DNA of 44,865 nucleotides from Methylobacterium sp. Leaf108 (GTDB lineage Bacteria; Pseudomonadota; Alphaproteobacteria; Rhizobiales; Beijerinckiaceae), in NCBI RefSeq assembly GCF_001423265.1, contig NZ_LMND01000035.1:1-44865 (forward strand), in the 5' to 3' direction. The position numbers and the translations under genes were made by a program. Under the pieces are notes generated by a model that worked only from the letters and a program-made list of their open reading frames with translations, made no database searches and was not told where the DNA came from. Numbering within the stretch: the first letter of the stretch is position 1; each line of letters starts with the position of its first letter. This document shows positions 1 through 9,087 of this stretch, piece by piece.

Positions 1-150
1 GTCTACCAGGACCACGACACCCCCGAGCGCATGTACGCCCAGGCCGGCCTCGACACCGACGGCATCGTCAAGGCCGTCACCGGCGCCCTGCCCGAGCGCA
101 AGGCGCACGGCGGCGGCAACGTCGTCTCGGTGGGGCGACGCCCGCGCTGA
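1..150 (+). CDS. dxs: 1-deoxy-D-xylulose-5-phosphate synthase, C-terminal fragment
   Basis: Only the last 49 codons are in the window; the gene enters from the left edge. The visible peptide has YQDHDTPERMYAQAGL followed by DTDGIVKAV, which resembles the last segment of DXS, where family members carry an M-x-A-E-x-G-L-D-A-x-G-I/M stretch near the C-terminus. DXS is a cytosolic thiamine-diphosphate enzyme that condenses pyruvate with glyceraldehyde 3-phosphate, the first step of the MEP isoprenoid pathway. The last residues (HGGGNVVSVGRRPR) look like a lineage-specific tail. With so little sequence another transketolase-like C-terminus cannot be excluded. A strong hairpin begins at the stop codon. 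Confidence 0.7.
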   Translation, partial: VYQDHDTPERMYAQAGLDTDGIVKAVTGALPERKAHGGGNVVSVGRRPR

Positions 151-179
151 GGCGTCCCGCGAGGCGCGGGACGCCTCAG
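147..179. terminator. Bidirectional terminator hairpin between dxs and sodC
   Basis: A perfect 14-bp inverted repeat (CTGAGGCGTCCCGC at 147-160, its complement at 166-179) with a 5-nt loop. It starts inside the dxs stop codon and ends six bases before the sodC stop codon on the other strand, so it can end transcription from both convergent genes. There is no clear U-tract, which is common in high-GC alphaproteobacteria. Confidence 0.75.
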
Positions 180-185
180 CGCGTC

Positions 186-740
186 CTACTTGATGACCGC
201 GCAGGCGATCCGCGCGCCGGCACCGCCGATCGGCTGCGTGGTGTGATCGTCCTCGTTGGCATGGATCACCAGGGCCGACCCGTCCCCGTCCTTGAGCCCG
301 CCTTCGCCGGTCAGTGGGGTATCGCTCGACACCTCGGCGTTCACGGACCCGTCGGCGGCGGCATGGACGTTGGGCAGGTCGCCCTCGTCGGGCCCGTCCG
401 TATTGAGCAGGCCGTGCTTGCTCTGGTCGTGGTTCACATGGGCCTTCGATTTCGCGAAGCCCTCGGGGTCCGAGCAATCGCCCACCGCATGGAAATGCAG
501 GCCGTGCCAGCCCGGCGGCAGCCCGCCCGGCCGGATGGTGAGGCGCAGCACCAGGGCGTTGGCCCCGTCGCGGATCACGATCCGGCCGATGGCCTCGCCC
601 TTGCCGTCGACGACGTCGCTCTCGACGGTGGGGATCGCGGGCGGAGGCGTCTGGGCCAGGGCGGGCATCGCGACCAGCCCGGCTGCGAAGGCAGCGCCGA
701 GGGCGCCGCGAACGACCGTCGGCATGGCGTGTGTCATCAT
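186..740 (-). CDS. sodC: Exported Cu/Zn superoxide dismutase
   Basis: A 184-residue protein that dismutates superoxide to peroxide and oxygen, most likely in the periplasm. Residues 1-30 form a signal peptide ending in an ALAQ-type cleavage site. The family motifs are present: GLHFHAVGDC (copper-ligand histidines and one cysteine), HVNHDQSKHGLLNTDGPDEGDLPNV (zinc region) and a C-terminal LVIHANEDDH with GAGARIACAVIK (copper histidine, electrostatic loop and second cysteine). I start at 740, where an AGGAG-like site lies 5-10 bases upstream of paired ATG codons; a longer reading to 803 adds 21 arginine-rich residues before the signal peptide and is unlikely. It is convergent with dxs and divergent from the next gene. 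Confidence 0.93.
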   Translation of the reverse strand: MMTHAMPTVVRGALGAAFAAGLVAMPALAQTPPPAIPTVESDVVDGKGEAIGRIVIRDGANALVLRLTIRPGGLPPGWHGLHFHAVGDCSDPEGFAKSKAHVNHDQSKHGLLNTDGPDEGDLPNVHAAADGSVNAEVSSDTPLTGEGGLKDGDGSALVIHANEDDHTTQPIGGAGARIACAVIK

Positions 741-955
741 GGATGTCTTCTCCTGTCCGCATCGGCGCAGCGCCCGGGCCGGTGGCCGCCACGGGTCGCT
801 CATGTGGCTCCACGGTCGGGCGAGGGCAACGCCCGGAGGCCCCGCGCCCGCGATTCTGGACGCGACGGCCCGAACTCCCTAAGGTCGACGCCCAGGACGG
901 CACAGGGGCACATCGGGTTCCGGCGACCGCTTCGAGACAGCCCGGGGGCCGCGCG

Positions 956-1513
956 ATGACGATCCGACCGAGTTGGCGTTTCGGACTGGCGGCGGCGAGC
1001 CTCCTCCTCGGCCTGCCGGCCGCGCTCGCGCAGTCGGAGGCGCCGTCGAGCGGCGAGCGGCCGTGGACCGACCCGCCGTCGCGGGACGGCCCGGCCCAGG
1101 CGGGTCCGGTACGGCCCGCTCCCACGCCGGCCACGCCCTCTCGACCCGTCGCACCGCAGGCGGAGGCCGCACCCGCCGCCGCCGCGCCCGCTCCCCGGGC
1201 CACCCGTGCGGACACGCGGGCCGTTCGGCCCCGGCAGGCCTCTCGCCCGAACCGGGATGCGCGCCGGCAACGGCTCGCCCAGCCCCCCTTGCGCCGCGCG
1301 CCCGTCGCAGTCGCGCCGTCACGGCGGCGCATCCTCGCCGAGGTGCCGCCGGTCGGTCGGTTCCGCGACGACGGGAGGGGGGATCGCCTGGCCCGGATCA
1401 GGGCGGCGGAAGAGGCCGGCTACCTCGTGATCCGCTCGCGCACCATCGAGCTGCCGGACGGCCGCCGCCTGCGCAGCTACGCCCCCTACGAGGGGGAGGA
1501 CGCCGACGATTGA
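956..1513 (+). CDS. Secreted Pro/Ala/Arg-rich hypothetical protein
   Basis: A 185-residue protein that I do not recognise. Residues 1-25 make a typical signal peptide (hydrophobic core LAAASLLLGLPAALAQ), followed by about 90 residues very rich in proline, alanine and arginine, probably disordered. The last 60 residues are more ordered in composition, with RLARIRAAEEAGYLVIRSRT and ELPDGRRLRSYAPYEGEDADD; the latter resembles a short beta-hairpin domain found at the end of other small methylobacterial exported proteins. The start at 956 is chosen because the signal peptide follows directly. Likely periplasmic or envelope-associated; no function can be given. Confidence 0.6.
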   Translation: MTIRPSWRFGLAAASLLLGLPAALAQSEAPSSGERPWTDPPSRDGPAQAGPVRPAPTPATPSRPVAPQAEAAPAAAAPAPRATRADTRAVRPRQASRPNRDARRQRLAQPPLRRAPVAVAPSRRRILAEVPPVGRFRDDGRGDRLARIRAAEEAGYLVIRSRTIELPDGRRLRSYAPYEGEDADD

Positions 1514-1561
1514 CCTTTTACCGGCCCGCTGCGGCGAGCCGGTCGCCTGATCGTGACGGCG

Positions 1562-2353
1562 TCAGCCAGTGGCGTCCCGCCAGGGCGCGAACCAGCCCAG
1601 TCCCGCCAGGGTCCCCGCCCGCGGGTTGTACTCGCAGCCGACGAGCCCGTCGTAGCCCAGGCGATCGAGCTCGGAGAAGACGAAGCCGTCGTCGAGTTCG
1701 CCGGTACCGGGCTCGTTGCGGGCCGGTACGCCCGCCACCTGGACATGGCCGATCAGCGGCAGAAGCCGGGCGAGCCGCGTCGTCACGTCCCCGTGCAGGA
1801 TCTGCACGTGGAAGACGTCGAACTGGAGCCTGAGGTTGGCCAGCCCCTCTCCCTGCAGCTCCCGCACGAGGTCGGCGGCGGCCTCGACGTCGTCGAGGAA
1901 ATAGCCCGGCATCGAGCGCCGGTTGATCGGTTCGATCAGGAGGTCGATGCCGTGGGGCGCAAGCCGGCCGGCGGCATGGCGCAGGGCGCGGCGGTAGGCG
2001 CCCGATGCCGCCGCATCCCGCCGGTCGGCGAGGCCGGCCATCAGGTGGAGGCGCCGCGTCCCCGTGGCGAGCGTGTAGGCGAGGGCCGTCTCGACGCCCT
2101 GCGCCATCTCGTCAAAGCGATCGGGCAGGGCGGCGAGGCCGCGCTCGCCCGCCGCCCAATCGCCGGGCGGCATGTTGAACAGGGCGAGTTCCAGGCGATG
2201 CTCGGCGAGGCGCGCGGCGATCGCCCCGGGCGCCTCGGCATAGGGAAACAGGCATTCCACCGCTGAAAATCCCGCCTGCGCCGCCGCCGCGAAGCGGTCG
2301 AGGAAGGGATGCTCCGTGAACATCAAGGTGAGGTTGGCGGCAAAGCGCGGCAT
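1562..2353 (-). CDS. hyi: Hydroxypyruvate isomerase (TIM barrel)
   Basis: A 263-residue TIM-barrel isomerase that matches E. coli Hyi along its length: RFAANLTLMF at the N-terminus, LFNMPPGDWAAGERG, LLIEPINRRSMPGYFL, LQFDVFHVQILHGD and a C-terminal GCEYNPRAGTLAGLGW. Known family members interconvert hydroxypyruvate and tartronate semialdehyde in the cytosol, part of glyoxylate/glycerate metabolism, which fits an organism using C1 or C2 compounds. The glutamates and histidines in the IEPIN, DVFHVQ and GCEY motifs are the expected metal ligands and catalytic residues. A GGAGG site seven bases before the ATG supports the start. It lies 36 bases downstream of the anti-sigma gene on the same strand and may be read through from it. 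Confidence 0.9.
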   Translation of the reverse strand: MPRFAANLTLMFTEHPFLDRFAAAAQAGFSAVECLFPYAEAPGAIAARLAEHRLELALFNMPPGDWAAGERGLAALPDRFDEMAQGVETALAYTLATGTRRLHLMAGLADRRDAAASGAYRRALRHAAGRLAPHGIDLLIEPINRRSMPGYFLDDVEAAADLVRELQGEGLANLRLQFDVFHVQILHGDVTTRLARLLPLIGHVQVAGVPARNEPGTGELDDGFVFSELDRLGYDGLVGCEYNPRAGTLAGLGWFAPWRDATG

Positions 2354-2389
2354 CGGGATCGCCTCCGGTGCGGACGGGGGGGTGGAGTC

Positions 2390-3091
2390 CTAATCGCGGA
2401 TCAGCTTGCCCGAGTAGATCACCGGGCCGGTGGGCTGGCCGGTGGGCGAGCCGCCCGGTGGCTCCACCGATACGGCGAAGAGCCCGTCTGGGTTCGCCTC
2501 TCCCTTCGGCAGGGTCACCCTGCGGGCGGATCCCCCGATCACCCCGAGTGTCTTGGGCGCGCCGCCCTCCACGTACCAGAGTTCGAGGCTGCGCCCGTCC
2601 GGTGTCTCGGCCGCCACGGGCCGCACCTGCGCGGTGCCGGCGGCGAGATCGACGCTGACGATGAGGGCCGGCGACTCGCCGCTGCGGCTGACCACCGCGA
2701 CGTAGCGCGGCTCCCCCCGACCCACGGGCCAGGCGCCGACCGCCACGAACAGCGCCAGGCCCGCCGCGAGGCCACCAGCGGCCAGCGCGGTGCCGCGCCA
2801 GAGGCGGACCTGGCGGGCGAGGGCGGCGACGCGGTTGTCGTTGGCGGCCGACGTCGGGCGCCGCCCGGGCAGGCTCGCGGCGATCCGCGGCCAGATCCCG
2901 GCATCGGGCACCACGTCCGGACCGACGGAATCGAGCGGGGCCAGCCGCCGCTCCCAACCGCGCACGGCCGCCTCCGTCGCCGGATCGAGGGTGCGTTCGA
3001 GGTCGAGGGCGGCCCGCTCCGCGGCGGGCAGGGTGCCCAGGACGTATTCGGCCGCCCGCAGGTCGCGCTCGTCGTCGGGCCCCCCGGTCAC
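2390..3091 (-). CDS. Anti-sigma factor, RskA-like, single transmembrane
   Basis: A 233-residue protein starting at a GTG whose last two bases are shared with the sigma-factor stop codon (GTGA overlap), so the two are translationally coupled. The N-terminal third has the cytoplasmic anti-sigma signature AEYVLGTLPAAERAALD. A hydrophobic segment (GTALAAGGLAAGLALFVAVGAW, about residues 97-118) spans the inner membrane, and the periplasmic C-terminal part has the RskA-type core ending in GPVIYSGKLI. Such proteins hold the partner ECF sigma factor at the membrane until stress-triggered proteolysis or a conformational change releases it. I see no clear HxxxCxxC zinc motif, so it is not a ZAS-type anti-sigma factor. 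Confidence 0.85.
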   Translation of the reverse strand: MTGGPDDERDLRAAEYVLGTLPAAERAALDLERTLDPATEAAVRGWERRLAPLDSVGPDVVPDAGIWPRIAASLPGRRPTSAANDNRVAALARQVRLWRGTALAAGGLAAGLALFVAVGAWPVGRGEPRYVAVVSRSGESPALIVSVDLAAGTAQVRPVAAETPDGRSLELWYVEGGAPKTLGVIGGSARRVTLPKGEANPDGLFAVSVEPPGGSPTGQPTGPVIYSGKLIRD

Positions 3092-3651
3092 GAGGCCGGC
3101 TCCAGGCAGCCGCGCAGGGCGGCGAGCCCCCGGTGCAGCCACGTCTTGATGGTGTTGACCGGCCGGTCGTAGCGCGCGGCGAGTTCCTCGCGCGAATAGC
3201 CCTCGCAATAGGCGAGCACGATGCAGTCGCGCTGCGTCTCGTCGAGGCGCTGCAGGCAGGCGCGCAGGGCGTCCCGGCCCAGGATCGCGCCTTCGCTGTC
3301 GTGAGGGTCGGCGAGCCGTTCCACCCAGTCCTCCCCGTCCTCGGTCACCGGCCCCTGGACCTCGCCCTTCCGGCGGACGACGTCGATCGCCCGGTTGCGG
3401 GCGATGGCGCACAACCACGCGAGCGGCCTGCCGGACTGGGGGTCGTACGATCCCGCACTCTGCCAGACCCGCAGGTAGACGTCCTGGAGGACGTCCTCGG
3501 CCGCGGCGCGATCCCTCTGGATACGCGAGATCACACCGTAAAGTTTCGGCGCGGTGAGATCGTAGAGGGATTTGAGGGACTGCGCGTCGCCCTGCGCGAC
3601 CGCGCTCATCAGCCGGAGCAGCGTGGCATCGTCACGCACGGGGCGAACCAT
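3088..3651 (-). CDS. ECF RNA polymerase sigma factor (SigK-like)
   Basis: A 187-residue group IV sigma factor. Region 2 is clear (AAEDVLQDVYLRVWQSAGSYDPQSG then RPLAWLCAIARNRAIDVVRRK) and region 4 has the helix-turn-helix YCEGYSREELAARYDRPVNTIKTWLHRGLAALRGCLE. The region-2 wording is that of SigK-type ECF factors, which pair with RskA anti-sigma factors, and the next gene is such a partner, overlapping by four bases. The start is uncertain: ATG at 3651 has GGGAGAGG directly against it, whereas GTG at 3663 has only an AGG 10-12 bases upstream. No extracytoplasmic stress promoter could be assigned with confidence in the divergent spacer. Confidence 0.9.
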   Translation of the reverse strand: MVRPVRDDATLLRLMSAVAQGDAQSLKSLYDLTAPKLYGVISRIQRDRAAAEDVLQDVYLRVWQSAGSYDPQSGRPLAWLCAIARNRAIDVVRRKGEVQGPVTEDGEDWVERLADPHDSEGAILGRDALRACLQRLDETQRDCIVLAYCEGYSREELAARYDRPVNTIKTWLHRGLAALRGCLEPAS

Positions 3652-3943
3652 CCTCTCCCACACGACGATCGGCCTCGCCGGGCGCGATCGGACGACCCGG
3701 ACTTGCCACGGCCGCCGGCCGTCTCGTGTCCGGCTTCGTCGTCACGGTCAAGGTAGGGCAAGCGTGGCCCTCCCGCCACCGTCCCGCCGCCGATCCGGTG
3801 TGGGCGGCATGGGCGCGGTCGATGGCCGGCAATGGAATTTTCCGGGGCCGCGTCGGCGGCGCGCCTGTCGCTGCGGCGACCGGCGACCTACCTTGGGGGA
3901 TCGGACGACAAATCGGCGGGATCGGGCAGGGAGACGAAACGGC

Positions 3944-4918
3944 ATGGCCACGCAGGGAGACTGGAAGATTCCCGCCGCCGTGCAGCCCAAGGCTGCGGAT
4001 TACGGATACGACCTCGAGCGGGCGCTCACCGCCGTCGTCTCGCTTTCCACGCGGGTGCCGCCGGAGGCCTTCTCCGCCGAGACCCTGGGCACCGAGCGGG
4101 CCGGCAACGGCGTGGTGATCGGAGAGGACGGCCTGGTGCTCACCATCGGCTACCTGGTGATGGAGGCCGAGACCGTGTGGCTGACCACCCACGACGGCCG
4201 CTCGCTGCCCGGCCACGTGGTCGGCTACGACGCGGTCACGGGCTTCGGCCTCGTCCAGGCCCTGGGAGAGCTCGGCCTGCCCGTCCTGGCTCTCGGGCGC
4301 TCGGATGCGATCAAGGTCGGCGACAAGGCCGTGGTGGCCGGGGCCGGCGGGCGCCAGCGCAGCGTCGCGGCCCAGGTGGTCGCCCGGCAGGAGTTCGCCG
4401 GCTACTGGGAATACCTCCTCGACGACGCGGTCTTCACCGCGCCCTCCCATCCGCACTGGGGCGGCACCGCGATGCTGGGGGCCGAAGGGCAGCTCCTGGG
4501 CATCGGCTCGCTGCAGCTGCAGCAGGGCGGCACCGGCGGACCCCGGGCGATCAACATGATCGTGCCCATCGACCTGCTGCCGCCGATCCTCGACGACCTC
4601 ACCCGGCGCGGGCGCGTCGACCGGCCGGCCCGGCCCTGGCTCGGCCTCTATGCCAGCGAAGGCGAGGGCTCGGTGGTGGTGATGGGGCTGGCCGACGACG
4701 GCCCGGCCGAGAGCGCCGACCTGCGGGCGGGCGACGCCATCGTCGCCGTGGCCGGCGAGCCGGTGGCGGACCTGGCCGGGTTCTTCCGCCAGGTCTGGGC
4801 GCTCGGCGAGGCCGGGGTGCGGGTACCGCTCACCGTCCAGCGCGACGGCAAGACCCTCAAGCTCTCGGTCACCTCGGGCAACCGCGAACGCTTCCTCGTG
4901 AGCCCGCAGCTGCACTGA
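3944..4918 (+). CDS. HtrA/S1C-like protein with PDZ domain, catalytic triad lost
   Basis: A 324-residue protein with a trypsin-like HtrA fold (about residues 50-205) and a PDZ domain (about 220-300, from RPWLGLYASEGEG through GDAIVAVAGEPVADLAG). Aligning the fold by its conserved turns, the triad histidine (TNNHVV in HtrA) is Tyr70 in LTIGYLV, the aspartate (TDLAV) is Gly100 in VTGFGLV, and the serine (GNSGGP) is Trp172 in HPHWGGTAM, so it should not be a protease. No signal peptide is visible, so it is probably cytosolic. GGGAG lies upstream of the ATG. It is divergent from the ECF sigma operon. A peptide-binding or scaffolding role is inference. Confidence 0.82.
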   Translation: MATQGDWKIPAAVQPKAADYGYDLERALTAVVSLSTRVPPEAFSAETLGTERAGNGVVIGEDGLVLTIGYLVMEAETVWLTTHDGRSLPGHVVGYDAVTGFGLVQALGELGLPVLALGRSDAIKVGDKAVVAGAGGRQRSVAAQVVARQEFAGYWEYLLDDAVFTAPSHPHWGGTAMLGAEGQLLGIGSLQLQQGGTGGPRAINMIVPIDLLPPILDDLTRRGRVDRPARPWLGLYASEGEGSVVVMGLADDGPAESADLRAGDAIVAVAGEPVADLAGFFRQVWALGEAGVRVPLTVQRDGKTLKLSVTSGNRERFLVSPQLH

Positions 4919-4954
4919 CGCAGCCGGCGGCCTGCACTGACGCAGCCGGCGGCC
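4911..4954 (+). repeat. Two tandem 22-bp units carrying the stop codon of the HtrA-like gene
   Basis: The unit beginning TGCACTGACG and ending GGCGGCC occurs at 4911-4932 and again exactly at 4933-4954, followed by a third TGCACTG start. The first unit contains the His-stop end of the HtrA-like gene, so the stop codon is duplicated downstream. It looks like a recent slippage duplication. Confidence 0.9.
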
Positions 4955-5029
4955 TGCACTGGAGACGTGACGGGGTCGGGGAAGGGAGCGGCGGTTGCCC
5001 CGGTCCGGCGAGGGAGCTATCCCGTGGCC

Positions 5030-6448
5030 ATGACGCACCCCATCCACATCATCGGCGGCGGGCTCGCCGGTTCGGAAGCCGCCTGGCAGATCGCGCAGAG
5101 CGGCCATCCGGTCGTGATCCACGAGATGCGGCCCGTGCGCGGCACCGAGGCGCACCAGAGCCAGGATCTCGCAGAACTCGTCTGCTCGAACTCGTTCCGC
5201 TCGGACGACGCCAACGGCAACGCCGTCGGCCTGCTGCACCAGGAGATGCGCACCCTCGGATCGCTGATCCTGCGCGCGGGCGACGCGCACCAGGTGCCGG
5301 CGGGCGGGGCGCTCGCCGTCGACCGCGAGGGGTTCGCCAGGGCCGTCACCGCCGCCCTCGAAGACCACCCGCTGGTGACCATCGCCCGCGAGGAGATCGA
5401 CGGGTTGCCGCCGGCCGAGTGGGGTCGGGTGATCGTCGCCACCGGGCCATTGACGTCGCCGGCCCTGGCGCAAGCGATCCGCGGGCTGACGGGCTCGGAG
5501 GCGCTCGCCTTCTTCGACGCCATCGCGCCGATCGTCCACCGCGAGTCCATCGACATGGGCAAGGCCTGGTTCCAGTCGCGCTACGACAAGGTCGGGCCCG
5601 GCGGCACCGGTGCCGACTACATCAACTGCCCGATGGACCGCGCGCAATACGACGCCTTCATCCAGGCGCTGATCGGCGGCGACAAGATCGCCTTCAAGGA
5701 ATGGGAGGCCTCGACGCCGTATTTCGACGGCTGCCTGCCGATCGAGGTCATGGCCGAGCGCGGCCCCGAGACCCTGCGCCACGGCCCCATGAAGCCCGTC
5801 GGCCTCACCAACCCGCACGACCCCACCGTGAAGGCCTGCGCCATCGTGCAGCTGCGCCAGGACAATGCGCTGGGGACCCTCTACAACATGGTCGGCTTCC
5901 AGACGAAGCTGACCTATGCCGAGCAGGTGCGGGTGTTCCGGACCATCCCGGGCCTCGAGAACGCCGAGTTCGCCCGGCTGGGCGGCCTGCACCGCAACAC
6001 CTACCTCGACAGCCCGCGCCTGCTCGACGCGACGCTACGCCTGAAGGCCGAGCCGCGCCTGCGGTTCGCCGGCCAGATCACCGGCTGCGAGGGCTATGTC
6101 GAGAGCGCCGCCACCGGCCTCGTGGCGGGCCTGTTCGCGGTGGCCGAGATCGAGGGACGGACGTTGCCGCCCCTGCCCGCGACCACGGCACTTGGCGCCC
6201 TCATCGGCCACATCACCGGCGGCCACATCGGCGTCGAGGAAGCGGGCAGCCCGCGCTCGTTCCAACCGATGAACGTCAACTTCGGCCTGTTTCCGCCGCT
6301 CACCGAGGCGATCAAGGGCGAGGAGGGCCGCCGCCTGCGCGGGCCGGAAAAGGCGGTGGCCAAGAAGCGCGCACTCACCGACCGGGCGCGGGCGGACCTG
6401 GCGGGCTGGACCGGCTCATGGGCGCCGGCGAGGGTGGCGGCGGAATAG
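5030..6448 (+). CDS. trmFO: Methylenetetrahydrofolate-tRNA-(uracil-5-)-methyltransferase TrmFO
   Basis: A 472-residue flavoprotein of the GidA-like family that makes m5U54 in the T-loop of tRNAs using methylenetetrahydrofolate and FADH2. The N-terminal FAD-binding motif is IHIIGGGLAGSEAAWQIA; other family blocks are VVIHEMRPVRGTEAHQ, LAELVCSNSFRSDDA, NCPMDRAQYDAFIQAL, FDGCLPIEVMAERG with MKPVGLTNPHD, and GQITGCEGYVESAATGLVAG. The FCS/VCSNSF cysteine and GCEGY are typical of TrmFO. ATG at 5030 is 13 bases from a GGGAG site, while an in-frame GTG at 5024 has a better spacing of seven bases, so translation may start two codons earlier. The gene follows the HtrA-like gene at a short distance and may share its transcript. 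Confidence 0.95.
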   Translation: MTHPIHIIGGGLAGSEAAWQIAQSGHPVVIHEMRPVRGTEAHQSQDLAELVCSNSFRSDDANGNAVGLLHQEMRTLGSLILRAGDAHQVPAGGALAVDREGFARAVTAALEDHPLVTIAREEIDGLPPAEWGRVIVATGPLTSPALAQAIRGLTGSEALAFFDAIAPIVHRESIDMGKAWFQSRYDKVGPGGTGADYINCPMDRAQYDAFIQALIGGDKIAFKEWEASTPYFDGCLPIEVMAERGPETLRHGPMKPVGLTNPHDPTVKACAIVQLRQDNALGTLYNMVGFQTKLTYAEQVRVFRTIPGLENAEFARLGGLHRNTYLDSPRLLDATLRLKAEPRLRFAGQITGCEGYVESAATGLVAGLFAVAEIEGRTLPPLPATTALGALIGHITGGHIGVEEAGSPRSFQPMNVNFGLFPPLTEAIKGEEGRRLRGPEKAVAKKRALTDRARADLAGWTGSWAPARVAAE

Positions 6449-6464
6449 CCCCCGCCCGTCGGCA

Positions 6465-6596
6465 TCAGTCCTGCGGAGGCAACCGGCTTTGCGGAGGATG
6501 GCGCCGGTCGAAGCTGTCGGCTGCCAGCTTGAGCGCCGCCAGCCCGCCGACGATGAGGGCCGCGGCTACAGCCGCGATCTGCAGGGACAGCGTCAT
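6465..6596 (-). CDS. Small single-span membrane protein (43 residues)
   Basis: A short reading frame on the minus strand encoding 43 residues: a hydrophobic stretch LQIAAVAAALIVGGLAALKL (about residues 5-24) followed by a charged, proline-rich tail (SFDRRHPPQSRLPPQD). It begins 15 bases downstream of the acetyltransferase stop codon on the same strand, with GAGGG about 12 bases before its ATG, so it could be translated from the same message. Its layout is that of many small bacterial inner-membrane proteins. No similarity to a named family is recognised, and its coding status rests on composition and position only. Confidence 0.5.
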   Translation of the reverse strand: MTLSLQIAAVAAALIVGGLAALKLAADSFDRRHPPQSRLPPQD

Positions 6597-6611
6597 CGCA
6601 GCCGCGATCCC

Positions 6612-7157
6612 TCAACTCGGTTCGATCACGTAGATGCGCCGGCCGGGCCGGTGGCCCTCGTCGCCGGTATCGCGAAAGCCGACCTTGCGCAGCAGGCCGA
6701 GCGAGGCCGTGTTCTCGGGCCTGCACTCGGCGACGACGATGCGATGGGGGAAGCGCTCGCGCAGCAGGCCGAGCACGCCGGAGACCGCCTCGCTGCCGAA
6801 ACCCTGGCCGCGATGGGCGCCGCCCATCCAGTAGCCGATCTCGACGGCCTGGTCGCCGCGCAGGTGCGTGCCGACGATCCCGACGAACACGCCGTCCTTG
6901 CGGCGCACGCCGAGGAAGCGGTCCTTGATCGGCTTCTTGCCGCCGACGAGGCGCCGGGCATGGTCGAGGGTGAAGGGGTCGGGCAGGAAGTCCACCGCGC
7001 CGGTGATGGCCGGATCGGCGGTGATCGCCTGGACGGCGCCCGCGTCGGCGGGCACGAGGCCCGCGATCCTCAACCGCTCCGTCTCGACGACGGGCAGATT
7101 GGCCAAGGTGTAGCGCGAGGCGAGGGTCTTGAAGAACATGGCGTCCATGTGGGGCAT
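6612..7157 (-). CDS. GNAT family N-acetyltransferase (RimJ/RimL-like)
   Basis: A 181-residue acetyltransferase of the RimJ/RimL subgroup. The N-terminal substrate part reads VVETERLRIAGLVPADAGAVQAI; the acetyl-CoA core has VEIGYWMGGAHRGQGFGSEAVSGVLG, whose RGQGFG is the pyrophosphate-binding R/Q-x-x-G-x-G/A loop, and the last strand has ECRPENTASLGLLRKVGFRDTG, the usual 'N-x-x-S-x-x-L-x-x-x-G-F' motif. The acceptor is unknown; relatives acetylate ribosomal protein N-termini or small amines. Three possible ATG codons (7157, 7148, 7139) lack a clear ribosome site and the first is used. It lies downstream of the permease on the same strand, separated from it by two hairpins. Confidence 0.85.
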   Translation of the reverse strand: MPHMDAMFFKTLASRYTLANLPVVETERLRIAGLVPADAGAVQAITADPAITGAVDFLPDPFTLDHARRLVGGKKPIKDRFLGVRRKDGVFVGIVGTHLRGDQAVEIGYWMGGAHRGQGFGSEAVSGVLGLLRERFPHRIVVAECRPENTASLGLLRKVGFRDTGDEGHRPGRRIYVIEPS

Positions 7158-7168
7158 GGCCGCGGTTT

Positions 7169-7196
7169 GGGGAAGGCGGATTCGTCCGCCTTCCCC
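7169..7196. terminator. Hairpin terminator after the lactate permease
   Basis: A perfect 12-bp stem (GGGGAAGGCGGA at 7169-7180, complement at 7185-7196) with a 4-base loop, TTCG on the plus strand. It lies between the permease stop codon and the acetyltransferase start. A TTCG (UUCG) loop gives extra stability in plus-strand RNA; read in the minus direction the loop is CGAA. Confidence 0.7.
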
Positions 7197-7203
7197 TCGG
7201 TCG

Positions 7204-7233
7204 TGGCCCGCCCGGGCGGACCGGGGCGGGCCA
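7204..7233. terminator. Second GC-rich hairpin after the lactate permease
   Basis: A 10-bp inverted repeat (TGGCCCGCCC at 7204-7213 with its complement at 7224-7233) five bases beyond the permease stop codon. It probably acts with the neighbouring hairpin as a two-step transcription stop. No U-run follows. Confidence 0.55.
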
Positions 7234-7238
7234 TGCCC

Positions 7239-8960
<1,722 letters not shown>

Positions 8961-9087
8961 AGCCGTGACTCCTCCCGACGCGGGCCGTCCTCGCGGCGCC
9001 GGTCGGGGTGCTACCAGAGGAGGTTATGCGGCTCAACGACGGATGTTCGCCGGGGAGGAAATTGTATGCACCTGTCCCGCCGGCGCC

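Noticed and set aside
3632..5992. A 786-codon open frame on the minus strand across the HtrA-like and trmFO genes
   Set aside because: It is the antisense of two well supported genes; long antisense frames are common at this GC content and the product has no family features.
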